A stretch of 64,000 nucleotides of DNA, taken from NCBI RefSeq assembly GCF_035594125.1, contig NC_087168.1:15819650-15883649 (forward strand), written 5' to 3'. Positions 1 to 22,539 of this stretch are shown piece after piece (positions within the stretch are counted from its first letter, which is position 1; the number at the start of each line of letters is the position of its first letter). Below the pieces are notes generated by a model. The model ran no database searches. It worked only from the letters and a program-made list of their open reading frames with translations, and was not told the origin of the DNA. Source of the DNA: Scylla paramamosain (taxonomy: Eukaryota > Arthropoda > Malacostraca > Decapoda > Portunidae). The position numbers and the translations under genes are program-made.

Positions 1-206
1 TGGTAGTGAGCCAAGAAGTAACCTGTGCATTGATTGCCTGCTGTGGGGTTATGGAGCTTCGAGTTGTGTTGTTGTGTGGCCATTAATAAAACTGTCTATC
101 TATCTGTTGATTATACCTTTGTGTTCTTACGTAGAAGCTTTTGGTTATTGTATGGTGTGGCGATTCTAGACTGTCATTGATGTATTTATGTCGCTATGGG
201 TGTTTT

Positions 207-296
<90 letters not shown>

Positions 297-599
297 TTTA
301 TAGGTCTGCCTTAAAATCCCCGTTACCAGTTCCTTCTTTTTTCCTTTTTTTTTCTTTTATAATACCTCCATAGTTTTTACATCTACTGAAATAAGTGCAT
401 GTTAAAATCCCTTCTCACCTCCTGACTCTTCTCTTTCCCTTCTCAGCTCTCTCCATCCCCTCCCCTCTTCTCGTCTTCACTGTTCCTCGCCACCCGTGTT
501 TGCTGATCCTTATCCTTTTGTTCCTCCTTTGCAATAATGTGCCCACTTCCGGGACTCTTATTTGCTCTGCTTCACTCGGGCAACTGCATGAAAAAGAGG
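1..599. other. No gene; (TG)n array and T/C-rich DNA
   Basis: (TG)n at 208-295; pyrimidine-rich 330-560. Nothing coding seen. Confidence 0.7.
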
Positions 600-1200
600 G
601 TGAAAACAGAGATGGGAAATCAGAACAATGACTTTTTTCCCTTTTTTTTCGCGTATAATATGAATGTACTGCTTCTCCCTCTCACCATGAAGAACTAGAT
701 CATGATTCGCTGTAAATATAAACAAAGAGTCAAACCATGTCAGCCATTCCAAAATTAAGTGGAAAATCAGAACAAATTTTTTTTTTCCCTGTTTCTCCCT
801 CCTACCATGAAGACGTAGACACAAAATTATACCTCACTGTTAATACGGGAAGAGTCAAGCCATGTCAAGCGTTCCAAAATTAAGTCTTTTTATGACTAAC
901 ACACTTGTCCTGTAGGTTTTGTAAATATCTTGGTGGTGTAGTTTGAATGCGCCACTCTGCTCTCCTCACACAAAGAAGCACATGCAGACACAAAACTCAC
1001 ACTGCAAATAAGCAAAGAGCCTAACACATCAAGCCTTTAAAAGAAAAGAATAATTAACCTTTTCCTCCTGTAGGTTAAGTATGCTTTTCGCTTAAAGTTT
1101 GAATGTACCACTGCTATTTTTTTGTTCCCCACCCACGTCACTCACGAAGAAATAAACACAAACAAAAATTTCTCTCAGTAAATATGCAAACACCAAATAT
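600..1200. repeat. Diverged tandem repeat, unit about 130-165 bp, 4 copies
   Basis: Two close units (618-757, 758-885) share GAAATCAGAACAA, TTCTCCCTC, ACCATGAAGA, GAGTCAA and CCAAAATTAAGT. Two more distant units (886-1050, 1051-1195) share CCTGTAGGTT, GTTTGAATGYRCCACT and the AAGAARYACA-type block. Confidence 0.6.
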
Positions 1201-1635
1201 CCATCACCCTCAAAATAAATATATAATAATCGATGTGTTTCTCCGGCAGGTTATGCAAGTATTTACACTCGAGCCAGAGAGAGAGAGAAGGAGAAAGAGA
1301 GAGAGGGGGGAAGGGAGCAAGAGACAAAACACTGAACGCCCCTACTCTCCTTGGATCGATATTATTGTAAGTGCCGTCCAAACACTCATAATTTAATGTC
1401 TTACAGATGACACGCTCTTGGTCAGCCAGTCTGTTCACATTACCTAGATATATCACCACCCCCCTCCCCCCTTAACCTCCCCTGCGATGGGTGTCATTAG
1501 TCAACTTGATGGATAAGCTCTGGTCTCCTCCCTCTTCTCCCTCTGCGCCCCCTCACCCACTCCTCCCCGTCGTGTGGTGGATGATTAATTCCTGGGATTG
1601 ATGGCCGCAGTGGGGTGAGGTGGTGGGTTTTCCTC

Positions 1636-1960
1636 CTAACAGTGACGCAATATGTTCTTGTCGTGTCAGTTTTATTTCTATGTTGATGTGAAAAATACAG
1701 GAATGGATGATAGTGTGGGTCTTATTCTTCATAGTGATTCTGTGTGTTCTTGTCATGTCAGTGTTTTTATGGTGACATGAAAAAAAAAAAAAGAAAGAAA
1801 GAAAATGGCAAATGTTCCTGTCGTGTCTGTTTTATATTATTTTCTTCCGATGTTGAAATTGCAGGAACACGGGCATTAACTTATCCCGTGGGAGTGATGT
1901 GAAGGATTTTGCTCTTTATAGTTACTCAATATAATCCAGTTATGTCAGTTTTCTTTTTAT
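1636..1960. repeat. Diverged tandem repeat with GTTCTTGTCGTGTCAG core
   Basis: The core occurs near 1650 (TGTTCTTGTCGTGTCAGT), 1746 (TGTTCTTGTCATGTCAGT), 1812 (TGTTCCTGTCGTGTCTGT) and, weaker, 1936. A lone related piece lies at 39075 (GTTCCTGTCGTGTCGGT). Confidence 0.55.
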
Positions 1961-3265
<1,305 letters not shown>

Positions 3266-3475
3266 GAATATAAACTTTACAAATAATACACAGTTGGTAG
3301 AGAATAGGGAATCGACATACAAGAGAAGAAAAGATAGACAAGGAAACGCTGAAGAATGACTAGGAAAAAGGAATATTGGCTTGATAAATTATACACAATT
3401 GGTGAGAATAGCGAATTGACAAGTTAGGAGGGAAAAGGAAGAAAGGAAGACAGAGGAAGACTGATGAAATTCATA
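3266..3475. repeat. Tandem duplication, unit about 108 bp
   Basis: TAATACACAGTTGGTAGAGA...GGGAATCGACA is repeated as AATTATACACAATTGGTGAG...GCGAATTGACA, each followed by a purine-rich tail. Confidence 0.55.
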
Positions 3476-3688
3476 TCTTGACTTGGCAGGGCGAGAGACA
3501 AAGCAAAACAGAAACAGAGAGGGAAAAAAAAAAAGAAACTGTGCAAGAATTTGAGTTTGATATTTCACAGTGCTTTATACATATATAAGAGGGACAGCAT
3601 GGTATTCTACGACCAACATATTAATTTGTACATTGTTTATATATTGATTGTCTCTCGAGGTTGATTGATATATAAATAGACACCTGGC

Positions 3689-5249
<1,561 letters not shown>

Positions 5250-5830
5250 CCCCCTTTCAGCCTCCCCCGCCTCCCGCAGTCTCTCCCAACTCTCCAACAA
5301 CTGACACCGCCTCTTTCAGTACCCGGAAACCTCCCTCTGCCTCTCCCCGTCTCCCCATGCCTCTCCCAACTCTCCCATAGCCTCCCACCCTACCCAGCCT
5401 TCCCCATTTCTTCCTCTGACTCTCCCAACCTCCCACAGCCTCTCTCAGCCTCTCCCAGCCTCCCCCATTTCTCCCTCTGTCCCTCCCAACCTCCCATAGC
5501 CTCTCCCAGCCTCCCTCTGTGACTCTAGCCTCATCCAGCCTCCCTCTGCCTACCCCAAGCCTCCCTCTGCCTACTCCAGCTTACCATAACCTTCCACAAC
5601 CCTCCCCAGCTACGACAGCCTTCCTCAGCCTCACTCAGCCTCCCCCAAGCCTTCCGGAGCCTCCCATAGCTTTCTCCAATCTCCCACATCCTTTCCCCCA
5701 GCCTCCCTCAGCTTCTCACAGCCTCTCTCAGCCTCCCTTAGCCTCCATCACTCTACAGCCTCCTCCCACCTCTCCCACCCTCCCACCAGCATCCACCAGC
5801 CTTCCCTCCCACAGGCCTCCCCCGTGACTC
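5250..5830. repeat. C-rich minisatellite (CAGCCTCCC-type)
   Basis: About 580 bp of irregular CCAGCCTCCC, CTCTCCCAACCTCCC and CCTCCCTCTGCCT motifs, strongly C-rich on the plus strand. Open frames across it are Pro/Ser/Leu-only and are artefacts. Confidence 0.75.
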
Positions 5831-6061
5831 TATCCTCAAGCCAATTTCCCCACGCCCACTTCCCGCCGCTGGAAAGTGACAAACAATCTTGGACACGATG
5901 CCATTATTTTTATTTTCCCTGTATTTGTTAAAGAAAACTGTCTTTTTTTTTTTGTGTGTGTGTGTATGTTTGTGTGTGTGCGTGTGTGTGTTTTTTTCAT
6001 GTCTTCTTTCATTCTCTCGAAATACTCCCCTCGATGACATTATTTATTCTGTATGCATTTG

Positions 6062-6282
6062 TTAACCCTTTCATTGTTATTTGGCAAGTGTTTCCTTAAT
6101 TACTGGGCTCTGGGACATCTTTTCTTGTTCCAAAGCCACTTCCGGCCATTGTACCGTCTAGAAATTGCAAACTCTATTTTTTTTTTTTTCCATCCTCTTC
6201 TTTCTCTCGTAGGCGTTTATAAAGATCCCATACATTGCTTTTTAGTGGTGTGAATTGTTGCATGCCACAGTGAAGGGGTTAA
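6062..6282 (-). mobile_element. TTAA-bounded MITE, copy A
   Basis: 221 bp flanked on both sides by TTAA. The inverted ends read CCCTTTCATTG on the left and, reverse complemented, CCCCTTCACTGTGG on the right. The internal sequence matches copies B, C and D (shared internal words: GCAATTTCTAG, ACAAGAAAAGATGTC, TATGCAA/CATGCAA). A TTAA target duplication and ends beginning CCC are typical of piggyBac-type elements. There is no transposase, so it is non-autonomous. Confidence 0.8.
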
Positions 6283-7394
6283 AGAAAATATTGTCTGTGG
6301 GAGTGCATTTATTTATTTATTTATTATTTATTTTTTTTTATCTCCTCTTCCTTCATTCTCGCGTTATATGTTGGAGGGAATGTGATTTACCTCGCTTCAC
6401 TTTCGGTGGAAATATATTCATAAATGCAAAAAGGCAAAGAATTGAGTTCTTCGCCAGGGAAAGGCAGAAGGTAACATGCACGCGAGGAAAGCTGCGGCCG
6501 TCCCCCTCGCCCCCCTTCCCCCCCGAGGCTCCTTCCATGAATAAGAATAAATATATTTTACATTGAACTTCTGCTTTGTTTACCAAGACCCGAGTGCCGA
6601 GTGACGGGATGGAGACGGATGGCGGTGCGGAGACGTGGCGGACGTAAACATATTGAACGTGCCGCGAGGAGGACAAGAAATGATGGTCGGGAGGAGAAGA
6701 AGAAGGCGTTGGAGGGACAGAAGGACAAAATGGCGACCTTCGTTCCTTAAGCATCGTGTTCTGTTTTCTTCATTATTTTCTTCACGACTTTTTGAATTTA
6801 CATATGTCTGCGAGTACAGTATTTTTTTTTTTGTTTAATTTTCTTAGTTGTCATTACTTTTTTCTTCTTTTCACCGTTTTTTCCTAGAGTCAGTGGTTGG
6901 CGCCATGCACGAGTTTCCTCCAGTTGTCTCTATCTCTTGCATCTTCCTCTGTGACTCCCATCCTTTGCAACTCTTCCGCAATTTCATCCCTCCATCTCAC
7001 TCTCTGTCTTCCTCTCGATCTTCTTCCCTCAATTAGTTTTCTGAAGGCCTTTTAAATCCGAGCCTGGTCTTCCCTTCTTACTGCGTGACCAAACTATCTA
7101 TTTTTTTTTTTTATCTTATCATCATTATCAACTTTTTTTCGCTCATTTCCCCCGGTTTTTCGTCTATTCCGGTCAACCTCAGCTGAGCATCATATTTCAA
7201 GAACCTCTCCTTTCTCTATGTATATGTCCTCATTTCCCACGTAATACATCTCTGCCACCTAACACCAAATACCCTCAGTCCTTTATTTTTTTTTAATTAG
7301 TTATCATTAGCGTCATCAAATGCCTGCAAAACATCAAGAAATCACACGTGTCTCTCTTTCTGGTATTCCTCACCTAATTGTGGTTTTAAAAAGG
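6283..7394. other. No gene recognised
   Basis: AT-rich and pyrimidine-rich single-copy-like DNA with T runs at 6330, 6822 and 7100. No exon with both coding character and splice sites was seen. Confidence 0.55.
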
Positions 7395-7850
7395 ATCGCC
7401 AACCTTTTTCTTCTTTTCGTCTTCCACTTCTTTCATATAATCCCATCATAGCTTCCACGCGCCATAAGACACTCATGATTTAATATTTTTCCTTGTTTTT
7501 TTTTTTTCACTTCCTTCTGCTTTCGTCATGCGCTGTGCCTTCTCTATCACCACCAACCTTTTTCTTTCCTTCGTCATCTTTTTTCCCTTATGTTATTTCC
7601 CCTCAGCTTTCAAACATCATAAACACTCCTGATCTTATGTTTTTTCCCCCTCTCTGCTTCCTTCTAATGCTTTCATATGTTGTGTCTTTTATTGCATCAC
7701 CAACCTTCTTCTTTCCTTCCGTGTTCTATTTCCCTCACGTTATCCCTTCACAACCTCCAAACGTAAACACTCATGATCTTTTGTTTTTCTATCTTTTCCA
7801 CTTCCCTCTGCTAGTGTTGTGTGTCTTATCTTTTATACCTTCTGAACTCC
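7395..7850. repeat. Tandem repeat, unit about 150 bp, 3 copies
   Basis: CCAACCTTTTTCTT recurs near 7399, 7554 and (as CCAACCTTCTTCTTT) 7701. Each unit also carries CATCATAA/CTCC-type text, an ACTC(A/C)TGATCTTATGTTTTT block and CTTCCTTCTGCT. The open frame at 7493-7882 is repeat-derived. Confidence 0.65.
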
Positions 7851-7878
7851 CACACAGATGTCGCCATAGTAACTTTAA

Positions 7879-8060
7879 TTAACCCCTTTCACTGCGGTAT
7901 GCAATACTTCACATCACCATAAAACAATGTATTGAATATTTACAAGAGTCTACAAGAAATTGACAAAAAAAGAATAGATTTTGCAATTTCTAGCAAGTAG
8001 GAAAATAAAATATGTGGTTAGTGGTTATGGAAAAGTGCAGAATCCCAGTAAGAGGGTCAA
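7879..8060 (+). mobile_element. TTAA-bounded MITE, copy B
   Basis: About 182 bp. It begins TTAACCCCTTTCACTGCGG and ends AGTAAGAGGGTCAA, a decayed right end. It contains the family word TTTTGCAATTTCTAGC and is in the opposite orientation to copy A. Its second half is shorter and more diverged than in A. Confidence 0.7.
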
Positions 8061-12653
<4,593 letters not shown>

Positions 12654-12720
<67 letters not shown>

Positions 12721-13004
12721 CAATATACTGTACTTTTCATGTCTAGTGTTTTATTTGTTTATTTTTCATCTGCACCTTTGTTTGTAATCTGTTTGTCCAA
12801 GAGATGTTAATGGTGGTGATGGTGGTTGTCTTGTTAGTGGTGGTAATGGTAGTTGTCTTGTTAGTGGTGGTAGTGGTAGCTGTCCTGTTAGTAGTTATGA
12901 TGGTGGTATTTGTGGTGGTAATGGTGCTGGTGGTGGCTTTGATGGTGGCGATGGTGGTTGTCGAATTCATCTTTTAACTAACAATTTATTTGACCCACAC
13001 CATA

Positions 13005-13090
<86 letters not shown>

Positions 13091-13226
13091 ACCATTTCCC
13101 ACCAATTTTTACATAGCATCACCAAATTACCCTTTTTTAAAACCATCATCACACCCTTAATCATATTCCCTTCAGATAATTTCCACCACCAGTCCAACCA
13201 CTTTTTACCACTTAACTCTTGTTCTT
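12654..13226. other. No gene; (CA)n, GGT-rich and (CT)n arrays
   Basis: (CA)n 12654-12719; degenerate TGGTGGTAATGGT repeats 12805-12960; (CT)n 13008-13088. Confidence 0.75.
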
Positions 13227-13399
13227 TTAACCTTTCACTACAACACGTGCCATTTCATACCGTACACTTCTCCTTTACAAAGCACACAAAAGTCAGAGTG
13301 CATAGGGGTAGCTGTTCTCTTTATCGTGCCCTTTGTATCTCCCAGGAATCAAAGGCTGGCTGAATATGGGCACGTAACGAAGGCAGGTAAAGGGGTTAA
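13227..13399. mobile_element. TTAA-bounded element with related ends, different core
   Basis: About 173 bp from TTAACCTTTCACT to AGGTAAAGGGGTTAA. The ends resemble copies A-D (CCYTTYACY next to TTAA), but the interior (GGTAGCTGTTCTCTTTATCG, GGAATCAAAGGCTGGCTGAA) does not obviously match. Probably a second MITE of the same superfamily. Confidence 0.5.
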
Positions 13400-13811
13400 T
13401 TGGCACCTGTGTGTGTTGTACCCTAGCTGGTGACGTCAGATAGGAAGGTACGTGTTGTGTTCAAGGTTCTCAAGGTAATTGGAAGCAGGTTGGAGTGGTT
13501 CTCTCTCTTTCTCTCTCTCTTTTTTTTTTTTTTTTTTTGTAATGTGTGATTAACTGGCTTTGTGTTTTCTTTTGTTTATTTAATGTATTTATATATTTAT
13601 TTATTTTTTTTGAGGGTGTCTTTTTTTGTTTTAATGATGATGATGGTCATGGTGATAATGGTAATGATAATGATGGTGATGATAGTGATGATAGTGATTG
13701 TGTAGATAATATGCATTGTTAATTCTTTTGCTACTACGATTACTTCTACCTATACTGATAATAATGATAATAATGATGGTGATAATAAATATGACGGTAA
13801 TGATCATTATT

Positions 13812-13813
<2 letters not shown>
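13400..13813. other. No gene; T-run and GAT-rich
   Basis: T run at 13520-13540; degenerate GATGATGGT repeats 13635-13700. Confidence 0.65.
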
Positions 13814-13876
<63 letters not shown>

Positions 13877-13904
13877 GTTGTTATTATTAATATTATTATT
13901 ATTA

Positions 13905-13994
<90 letters not shown>

Positions 13995-14080
13995 CTAATA
14001 TTATCATTATCATTATTAGCATTGTCATTATATTCGTCATCATCATCATGAAAGGCTATGCCAACAACAACACCAATAAC

Positions 14081-14135
<55 letters not shown>
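13814..14135. repeat. (ATT)n-(AGT)n-...-(AAT)n compound array
   Basis: (ATT)n with a few GTT interruptions (13814-13950), (AGT)n (13951-13994), a short unique piece, then (AAT)n (14080-14135). ATT and AAT arms are complementary. A poly-Leu/poly-Ile frame spans it and is an artefact. Confidence 0.9.
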
Positions 14136-15686
<1,551 letters not shown>

Positions 15687-15750
15687 AAGGGTGTTTTCAT
15701 TACGCTGGTGATAGTTTGAGAAAGATTCTGCGCTTTCATCGGGTCCTTTT
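15687..15750 (+). repeat. Dispersed repeat family, partial copy 4
   Basis: GGTGTTTTCATTACGCTGGT, GATAGTTTGAGAAAGATTCT and GCGCTTTCATCGGG resemble the 5' half of the copies at 31325, 38825 and 48297. The 3' half is missing. Confidence 0.45.
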
Positions 15751-16268
15751 AACTTTTTTTTCCCTTTTTTTTTTTTTTAGTATCTTTTTCACCCATAGAT
15801 TTGTTTCGGTCTAGGTATCTTTCCTTGCGATTGTGTAGTGTGAATGTGTTTTTATCTTATCATCCTCGTTACCGTTGACTAGAATCCCTTCAAACATAAT
15901 AGAAAACAAAGGAAAAAAAGAAAACAGTCACAAGAACACCATTAATCATCCCCGTAGCCTTTGAGAATAATCCTAGTGAAAGAACAACGCATTTAAAAAC
16001 ATGCGGCAATAATCCTAACGCCACCCTTTGTGTCGCTTCTCTTATCCAAGCCTCGTTCCTGCACATCACCCCATCCCGCCCCTCCATCGCGCCCCAGGGT
16101 AGCCTGCCGCCTTAGGAGTCAATTTGATTAATACTGCGATAAAGTCCGTGGCGCCATTTCATTACTAGCTTAATATCCGCACCGGCGTGGCAAGAGGAGG
16201 AGGAAGAGGAAGAATAGGAGGAATAGGAGGAAGAAAGGGAGGGTAGAGAAATTCAGGAGTATCACGGG

Positions 16269-16367
<99 letters not shown>

Positions 16368-16557
16368 TAAACAAGGCATAAAAAAGGTAGCGTGGAAGTG
16401 AACAAAAGGAAAGTGTAAACAAAAGGTTTTATATGTACACGGGGAGCAGTCAACAGGAAGGTTATCGGCTTTGACTGAAATGAAAGAAAGAAAATGGAAA
16501 AAGAAAAAAAAGAAAGCAATATTTACCCGAGTAAGAGCAAAGAACAGGTGGTGGAGT

Positions 16558-16649
<92 letters not shown>

Positions 16650-17285
16650 GGTGGGACTAAGTTGTCAAACCTTTCAATATTGAGGCATCGCTTTCACTAT
16701 ATTTTAGATTACAGGAATAAATCAAGGTAAGGATGATGCTTTTCGTTACTAAAAGACTGTAAATCATAGGAGTTACACGGACGGCAAATTTGTAATTCAT
16801 TAACTCCATTACGGCTAACTAGTAGGGGACTGGATCAGGTTTCAAAGGTGGTTGCTGTATTAGATGTTTAAATGAATAGATTGTGCCATAATACCTGTAG
16901 AATTGAATACAGTAAATGGGGTACATTCACTTTTGCATCACTATAGTTGGTATCCTCAGGCTGCTCTGTTTATTTTCCTACCTGAAGACACGTGATCATA
17001 ATACAGACACAGAATACTTTACTTAATACCCAGAACTGCGAACCACATGCAGCAAGATATGAGAAAAACAAATGCACGCAGTTACAGTCCATCACGCAGG
17101 TAAATAATAACAAAAATAGTGAAAAATATATATATATATACTCGTATATAAAAAAAAATCAGTGTAATGGACGAGTGGTGTAATATAATCTGGTGCAGAA
17201 GAAATATACACACAATAACAATCCCTTACGCTAAAAAAAAACAAATAAATAAATAAATAAATGAATAAATAATAAAAATCAAGAT
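15751..17285. other. No gene; (CA)n and (GA)n
   Basis: (CA)n 16270-16364 and (GA)n 16560-16643; otherwise AT-rich. A frame at 15890-16087 (minus) has no recognisable domain. Confidence 0.6.
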
Positions 17286-17427
17286 AAAAAGACGAAAAAA
17301 GATCAATATATTAAGAGTTATATCATATTTAAAAGACGAAAAAAAAGATCAATATATTAAGAATTCTACCATATTTAAAAAAAGACAAAAAAAAAAAAGA
17401 TCAATATATTAAGAATTCTATCATATG
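17286..17427. repeat. Tandem repeat, unit about 52 bp, 3 copies
   Basis: AAAAGATCAATATATTAAGA followed by RTTMTAYCATATTTAAAA and GACGAAAA occurs three times, nearly identical, so this is a fairly young array in AT-rich DNA. Confidence 0.8.
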
Positions 17428-18090
17428 ATCCTGTATAAATTAAGTGATAAAGTGACGAGCTAATTCACTATGACACTCGATTCCTTACACATGACTCCCC
17501 ACGTGCCGGAGTCTTCCTCAGGCTGCCGGCTTTAGGGAAGGAAAGGCAAGAGGGGAAGCGAAGAGACAGAGGGTGGAGGAAGGCACACTGAGAGGGGACA
17601 GGTGGAGAGAAGGGTGGACAGCGAAAAGGTGAGAGGGAGACTGAAGGGAAGGGAGCGCTAGAGGATCGTAAAAGGATTGGGTAAGAGGGGAGAGGGGAGT
17701 GAGAAAGAGAGTAAAGGGAAAGGGTGAGAGGAGAAGCATAAAGGGAAGGGCTAGAGATGACAACTGAAGGAAAGGATGAGCCGGGAGAGGAAGGAGAAAG
17801 AAGTGTAGAGGTTCTGGGAAAGATAAGATGAGATAAAAGAACGTGGGAGAGTGGAATGAAAAGTAAAGAAAAATAGTGAATGAAAGGTGAAAGAACGGAC
17901 CGAGTGAGAGAAGGATGGAGGAAGAAGAATGGATGAGAGGGAAGAGAAAGGAGAAGAAAAAATTTAAAGGTATTCGATAATGGTGTAAGGAAAGAGTAAT
18001 GAGGAAATGATCACTTGTCTTACTTACCTGTGCCGAGGGCTGGGCGTGGCTGGGCGAGGTGATAGCAAACTGAATTATGTAATGTAATGT
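17428..18090. other. 3' flank of the FAM187-like gene
   Basis: Purine-rich (GGGAGAGGA-type) 17530-17990. I did not find a clear AATAAA on the minus strand close to the stop codon. Confidence 0.55.
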
Positions 18091-19509
18091 TCATACGTAG
18101 CCTTGCTCCTCGTGGTGTTGGCCCGTGCAGCAGGCAGCCACTACCACGCCCACCACCACCACCACCACCGGTATCAGTACCAGCACATCACGAATGAACT
18201 GTGCAGTGTCACCCTTGATCAGCCTGCCTACCTCCATAGCCTTCACCCTGACGGCCGCGGCGGCTTCCTGGTGGCCTGACTTGTAGCACACGTACAGGCC
18301 CATGTCCCGCCGCTCGGGCCGCCGCACCACCACCTGCCCGTTGTCCAGGATCGCAACGCGGTTCTCAAATTTACTTCTCCTGCGGATGATTGTCTCCAGC
18401 GGGATGTTTCCTTTGGTCCATGTGACGGCATCGCGCGACTCAACGCCTGGACACGTCAGGTACAGGTCATTGCCAGGCAGCCACGCCTTCTCCACGAATT
18501 TGTCAGGCGCCTTGAGTTGCTGCGGAGTCACCTCGCCTCTCAGTGCCTTGGACAGCGGCAGTTTTGAGAATTGGGGTTTGTCCTTCTCTTTGAAGAACAC
18601 AAACTCCCTGCTGGAGCAAGGCAGGCGACAGTTGTCCACTTGTACATAGTCAGTCAGAGTGTTGATGTCAGGGAGTTCCTTCACGACGGCCGCCATGTAC
18701 GCCGACCTGCACGGCACGCCAGTCTCGTGGTAGACCACCAGCATCCTGAGCGGGTTCTTCAAGGCCACTTTGAGGTCTCGAGGGCCACTTGCCTGTCACC
18801 TTCAGGACACATGTGCCCAGCCGCATGGTAGTGCCGGCGTGGTGGGCAGCGGGAGCACGGCGACCATGGCGTCCACTGTATCTCCGCCAGGAGGCTGAAC
18901 TGCTCGTAGCGCCGCTTGGTGTTTGGCGGAGGGGACGACCCTGAGATTCTGGTGAGCTGCTTCTTAGGAATCACTTCCACTAGCCACACCCACCGCAACG
19001 TGCACCTCCTCGTGGCACCAGTACAAGCCCGCGTCCTTCATGGCAACGTTCCCAATGATCAGGTCTCCCTCCGGCGTGATGAGGTGCTGCGTCGCCTCCA
19101 GCACCACTGACTCACCGCGCGCCATGAATTCCCCGGTGCGGGAGTACACCCACTTGGCTCCTTTCTGGTGGAAAGGGTTCCGGCAGTATCCGAGACACGG
19201 CAGCTTTACCTCGCTCTTCCCCTCGGGCACGGCAACAGCCCGCCGCGGCACATCGTGGAGCGGCAGGTGTGTGCGTCGCTTCAGGCAGTCCTCGTATTCT
19301 GTGTACAGCTTCCAATATTTGAGCTGCTCCTCCACTCCCAAGGACGATTTATCGCCGAACCTGGCGGTCTGCACCTCCACCACCACGGAACGCTCCTGCT
19401 CCTTCAGCATCTTCTGGAAATCCTTCTCTATCTTCTCCTCCTCGGTAGCGACCTTTGCCTCGCCCACACACGAGACAGTGAGGCTCACTAAGATGAGGAA
19501 GGTGTTCAT
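18091..19509 (-). CDS. FAM187-like Ig-domain type I membrane protein, frame-disrupted
   Basis: Start chosen at the ATG at 19509 because a signal peptide (MNTFLILVSLTVSCVG) follows it directly; an in-frame ATG at 19536 lies nine codons earlier. Residues 19-90 are charged. Ig domain 1 is about residues 95-175, with Cys105, Trp120 and the DAGLYWC motif (Cys165). A linker carries WTPWSPCSRC. Ig domain 2 has Cys (18453), Trp (18420) and DMGLYVC (Cys at 18288). A Val-rich membrane helix (18189-18127) and an 11-residue tail ending QGYV precede the TGA. This order, the W-x-x-C-x-x-C linker and the CPG...AVTW motif match the FAM187A/B family as I know it; its molecular function is poorly defined. No intron is needed. 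The frame changes by +1 three times (about 18980-19005, 18825-18848, 18770-18795), so N- and C-terminal parts share a frame. No other internal stop interrupts the three segments. It could be a real gene with consensus errors or a young pseudogene. Confidence 0.82.
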
Positions 19510-21259
<1,750 letters not shown>

Positions 21260-21705
21260 TGAAAGTATTGTTGTATTGAAGATTTTGCAGTGCTGAGGGG
21301 AGGAAAGTATTAGTTGTGATGAATATTGAAAATCACCAAGCTCATTTTCCTCTGTTTAGAAGATCTGATGCATAGACGGGCTGTGTTTAGTGATGAAGGC
21401 ACGGCTGTTGGGTTAATGCGTGTCACTGGAGTAGGTCAGGTTAGGTTAGAGATGACTGCTGAATGGATGATTGTATAGAAGGTCTCGTGCTGTTGCTGTG
21501 GGAAAAAAAAAAAAAAATCTAGTTTGATGAATATTAAAGATCTCCACGTTAACTTCTCTGACCTCAAGTTCAAAGTTTCCCTATTGTATTTATTGTATAG
21601 AAGGCCATATCCTGTTGATGTGGAAAAAAAATATGTAGTTTTGCCTCCAATTTAACCTCCAAGTTAAATTTTCTGACAAGTTCAAATTTCCCCTTTTTAT
21701 GAGGG
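21260..21705. repeat. Diverged tandem repeat, unit about 120 bp
   Basis: ATTGTATAGAAGGTCTCGTG (21472) and ATTGTATAGAAGGCCATATC (21594) begin two units. Both contain CTGTTGNTGTGG plus an A run, a CTCCA-GTTAA block, TTCTCTGACCTCAAGTTCAA versus TTTTCTGACAAGTTCAAATT, and TTTCCC. A weaker third unit lies upstream at 21270-21360. Confidence 0.65.
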
Positions 21706-22539
21706 ACATTGAAAAACTAGGGATCTTCAGGACTTCTGTGAGTGATAAGTAAATTGCATATGAGATGTAACAGTCTTTACTTATGTAAATTATTCTTGTG
21801 CGTGTTTCCGGTGCCTTCTGATGGAAGGACCGATTTAACACTGCTGAGAATCGAACAAACCCACTGAGGAAGGCAAATTTCATTGTTTCAGTACTACGTT
21901 AGTCATTCGTTATAAATGACACAGATTTCTGCAAAAGGAAAATGTGTGAAAATTTGTTCCAAGTTAGAAGTTAAAAATTTTTGGAAAAAAAAAAATAAAT
22001 AAAAAGTAAGAACCTGCGTTTTACCTTCATATTATTGAAACACGAAAGTGAACAATAAAAATAAATAAATAAAATCATAGAGAACGTGGCTAACGTCGGG
22101 AATAAACTTGTATCTCGGCCTCAGTCTCCCCACTTTTTTTTTTCTTTCTTATCCTTTCTATCCCCCTGTGAGTGTTTTAGGTGCCGCAGTGACAGGCGCC
22201 CAGCTGGCAGCCGCTATGCCCCATTACGCTGTTTTATAACTCGCCTTTCTTATTACCCTTTTTTTTACGCCCGTCATATTACTTAGCACGCCAGTTTTAC
22301 CTTTCTCATAACCTGGCGCTTCTCACTCCCCCTTCAATCCTTACGCTGCAGCCCTTGTAAATATAGATCGTTTATTTTCGCATTGCTATATACTGATTCG
22401 CCTTCCCTTTCTCCAGCAAGTGTTTACCTTCCAACACATCGAAGGCTTGTTAGTACACGTTCATATATTCTGCGCTTCTTGTCAGATACAGTGCAATCAG
22501 TAGGGAGCTCAAAGACTAGATTGATGCTCTTTTCTCAGT
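21706..22539. other. Nothing recognised
   Basis: AT-rich DNA with a short AAATAAATAAAT tract near 22060. Confidence 0.5.

Noticed and set aside
18302..18649. Plus-strand open frame opposite the FAM187-like gene
   Set aside because: An antisense shadow of a GC-rich coding region. The minus strand carries the Ig and membrane features.
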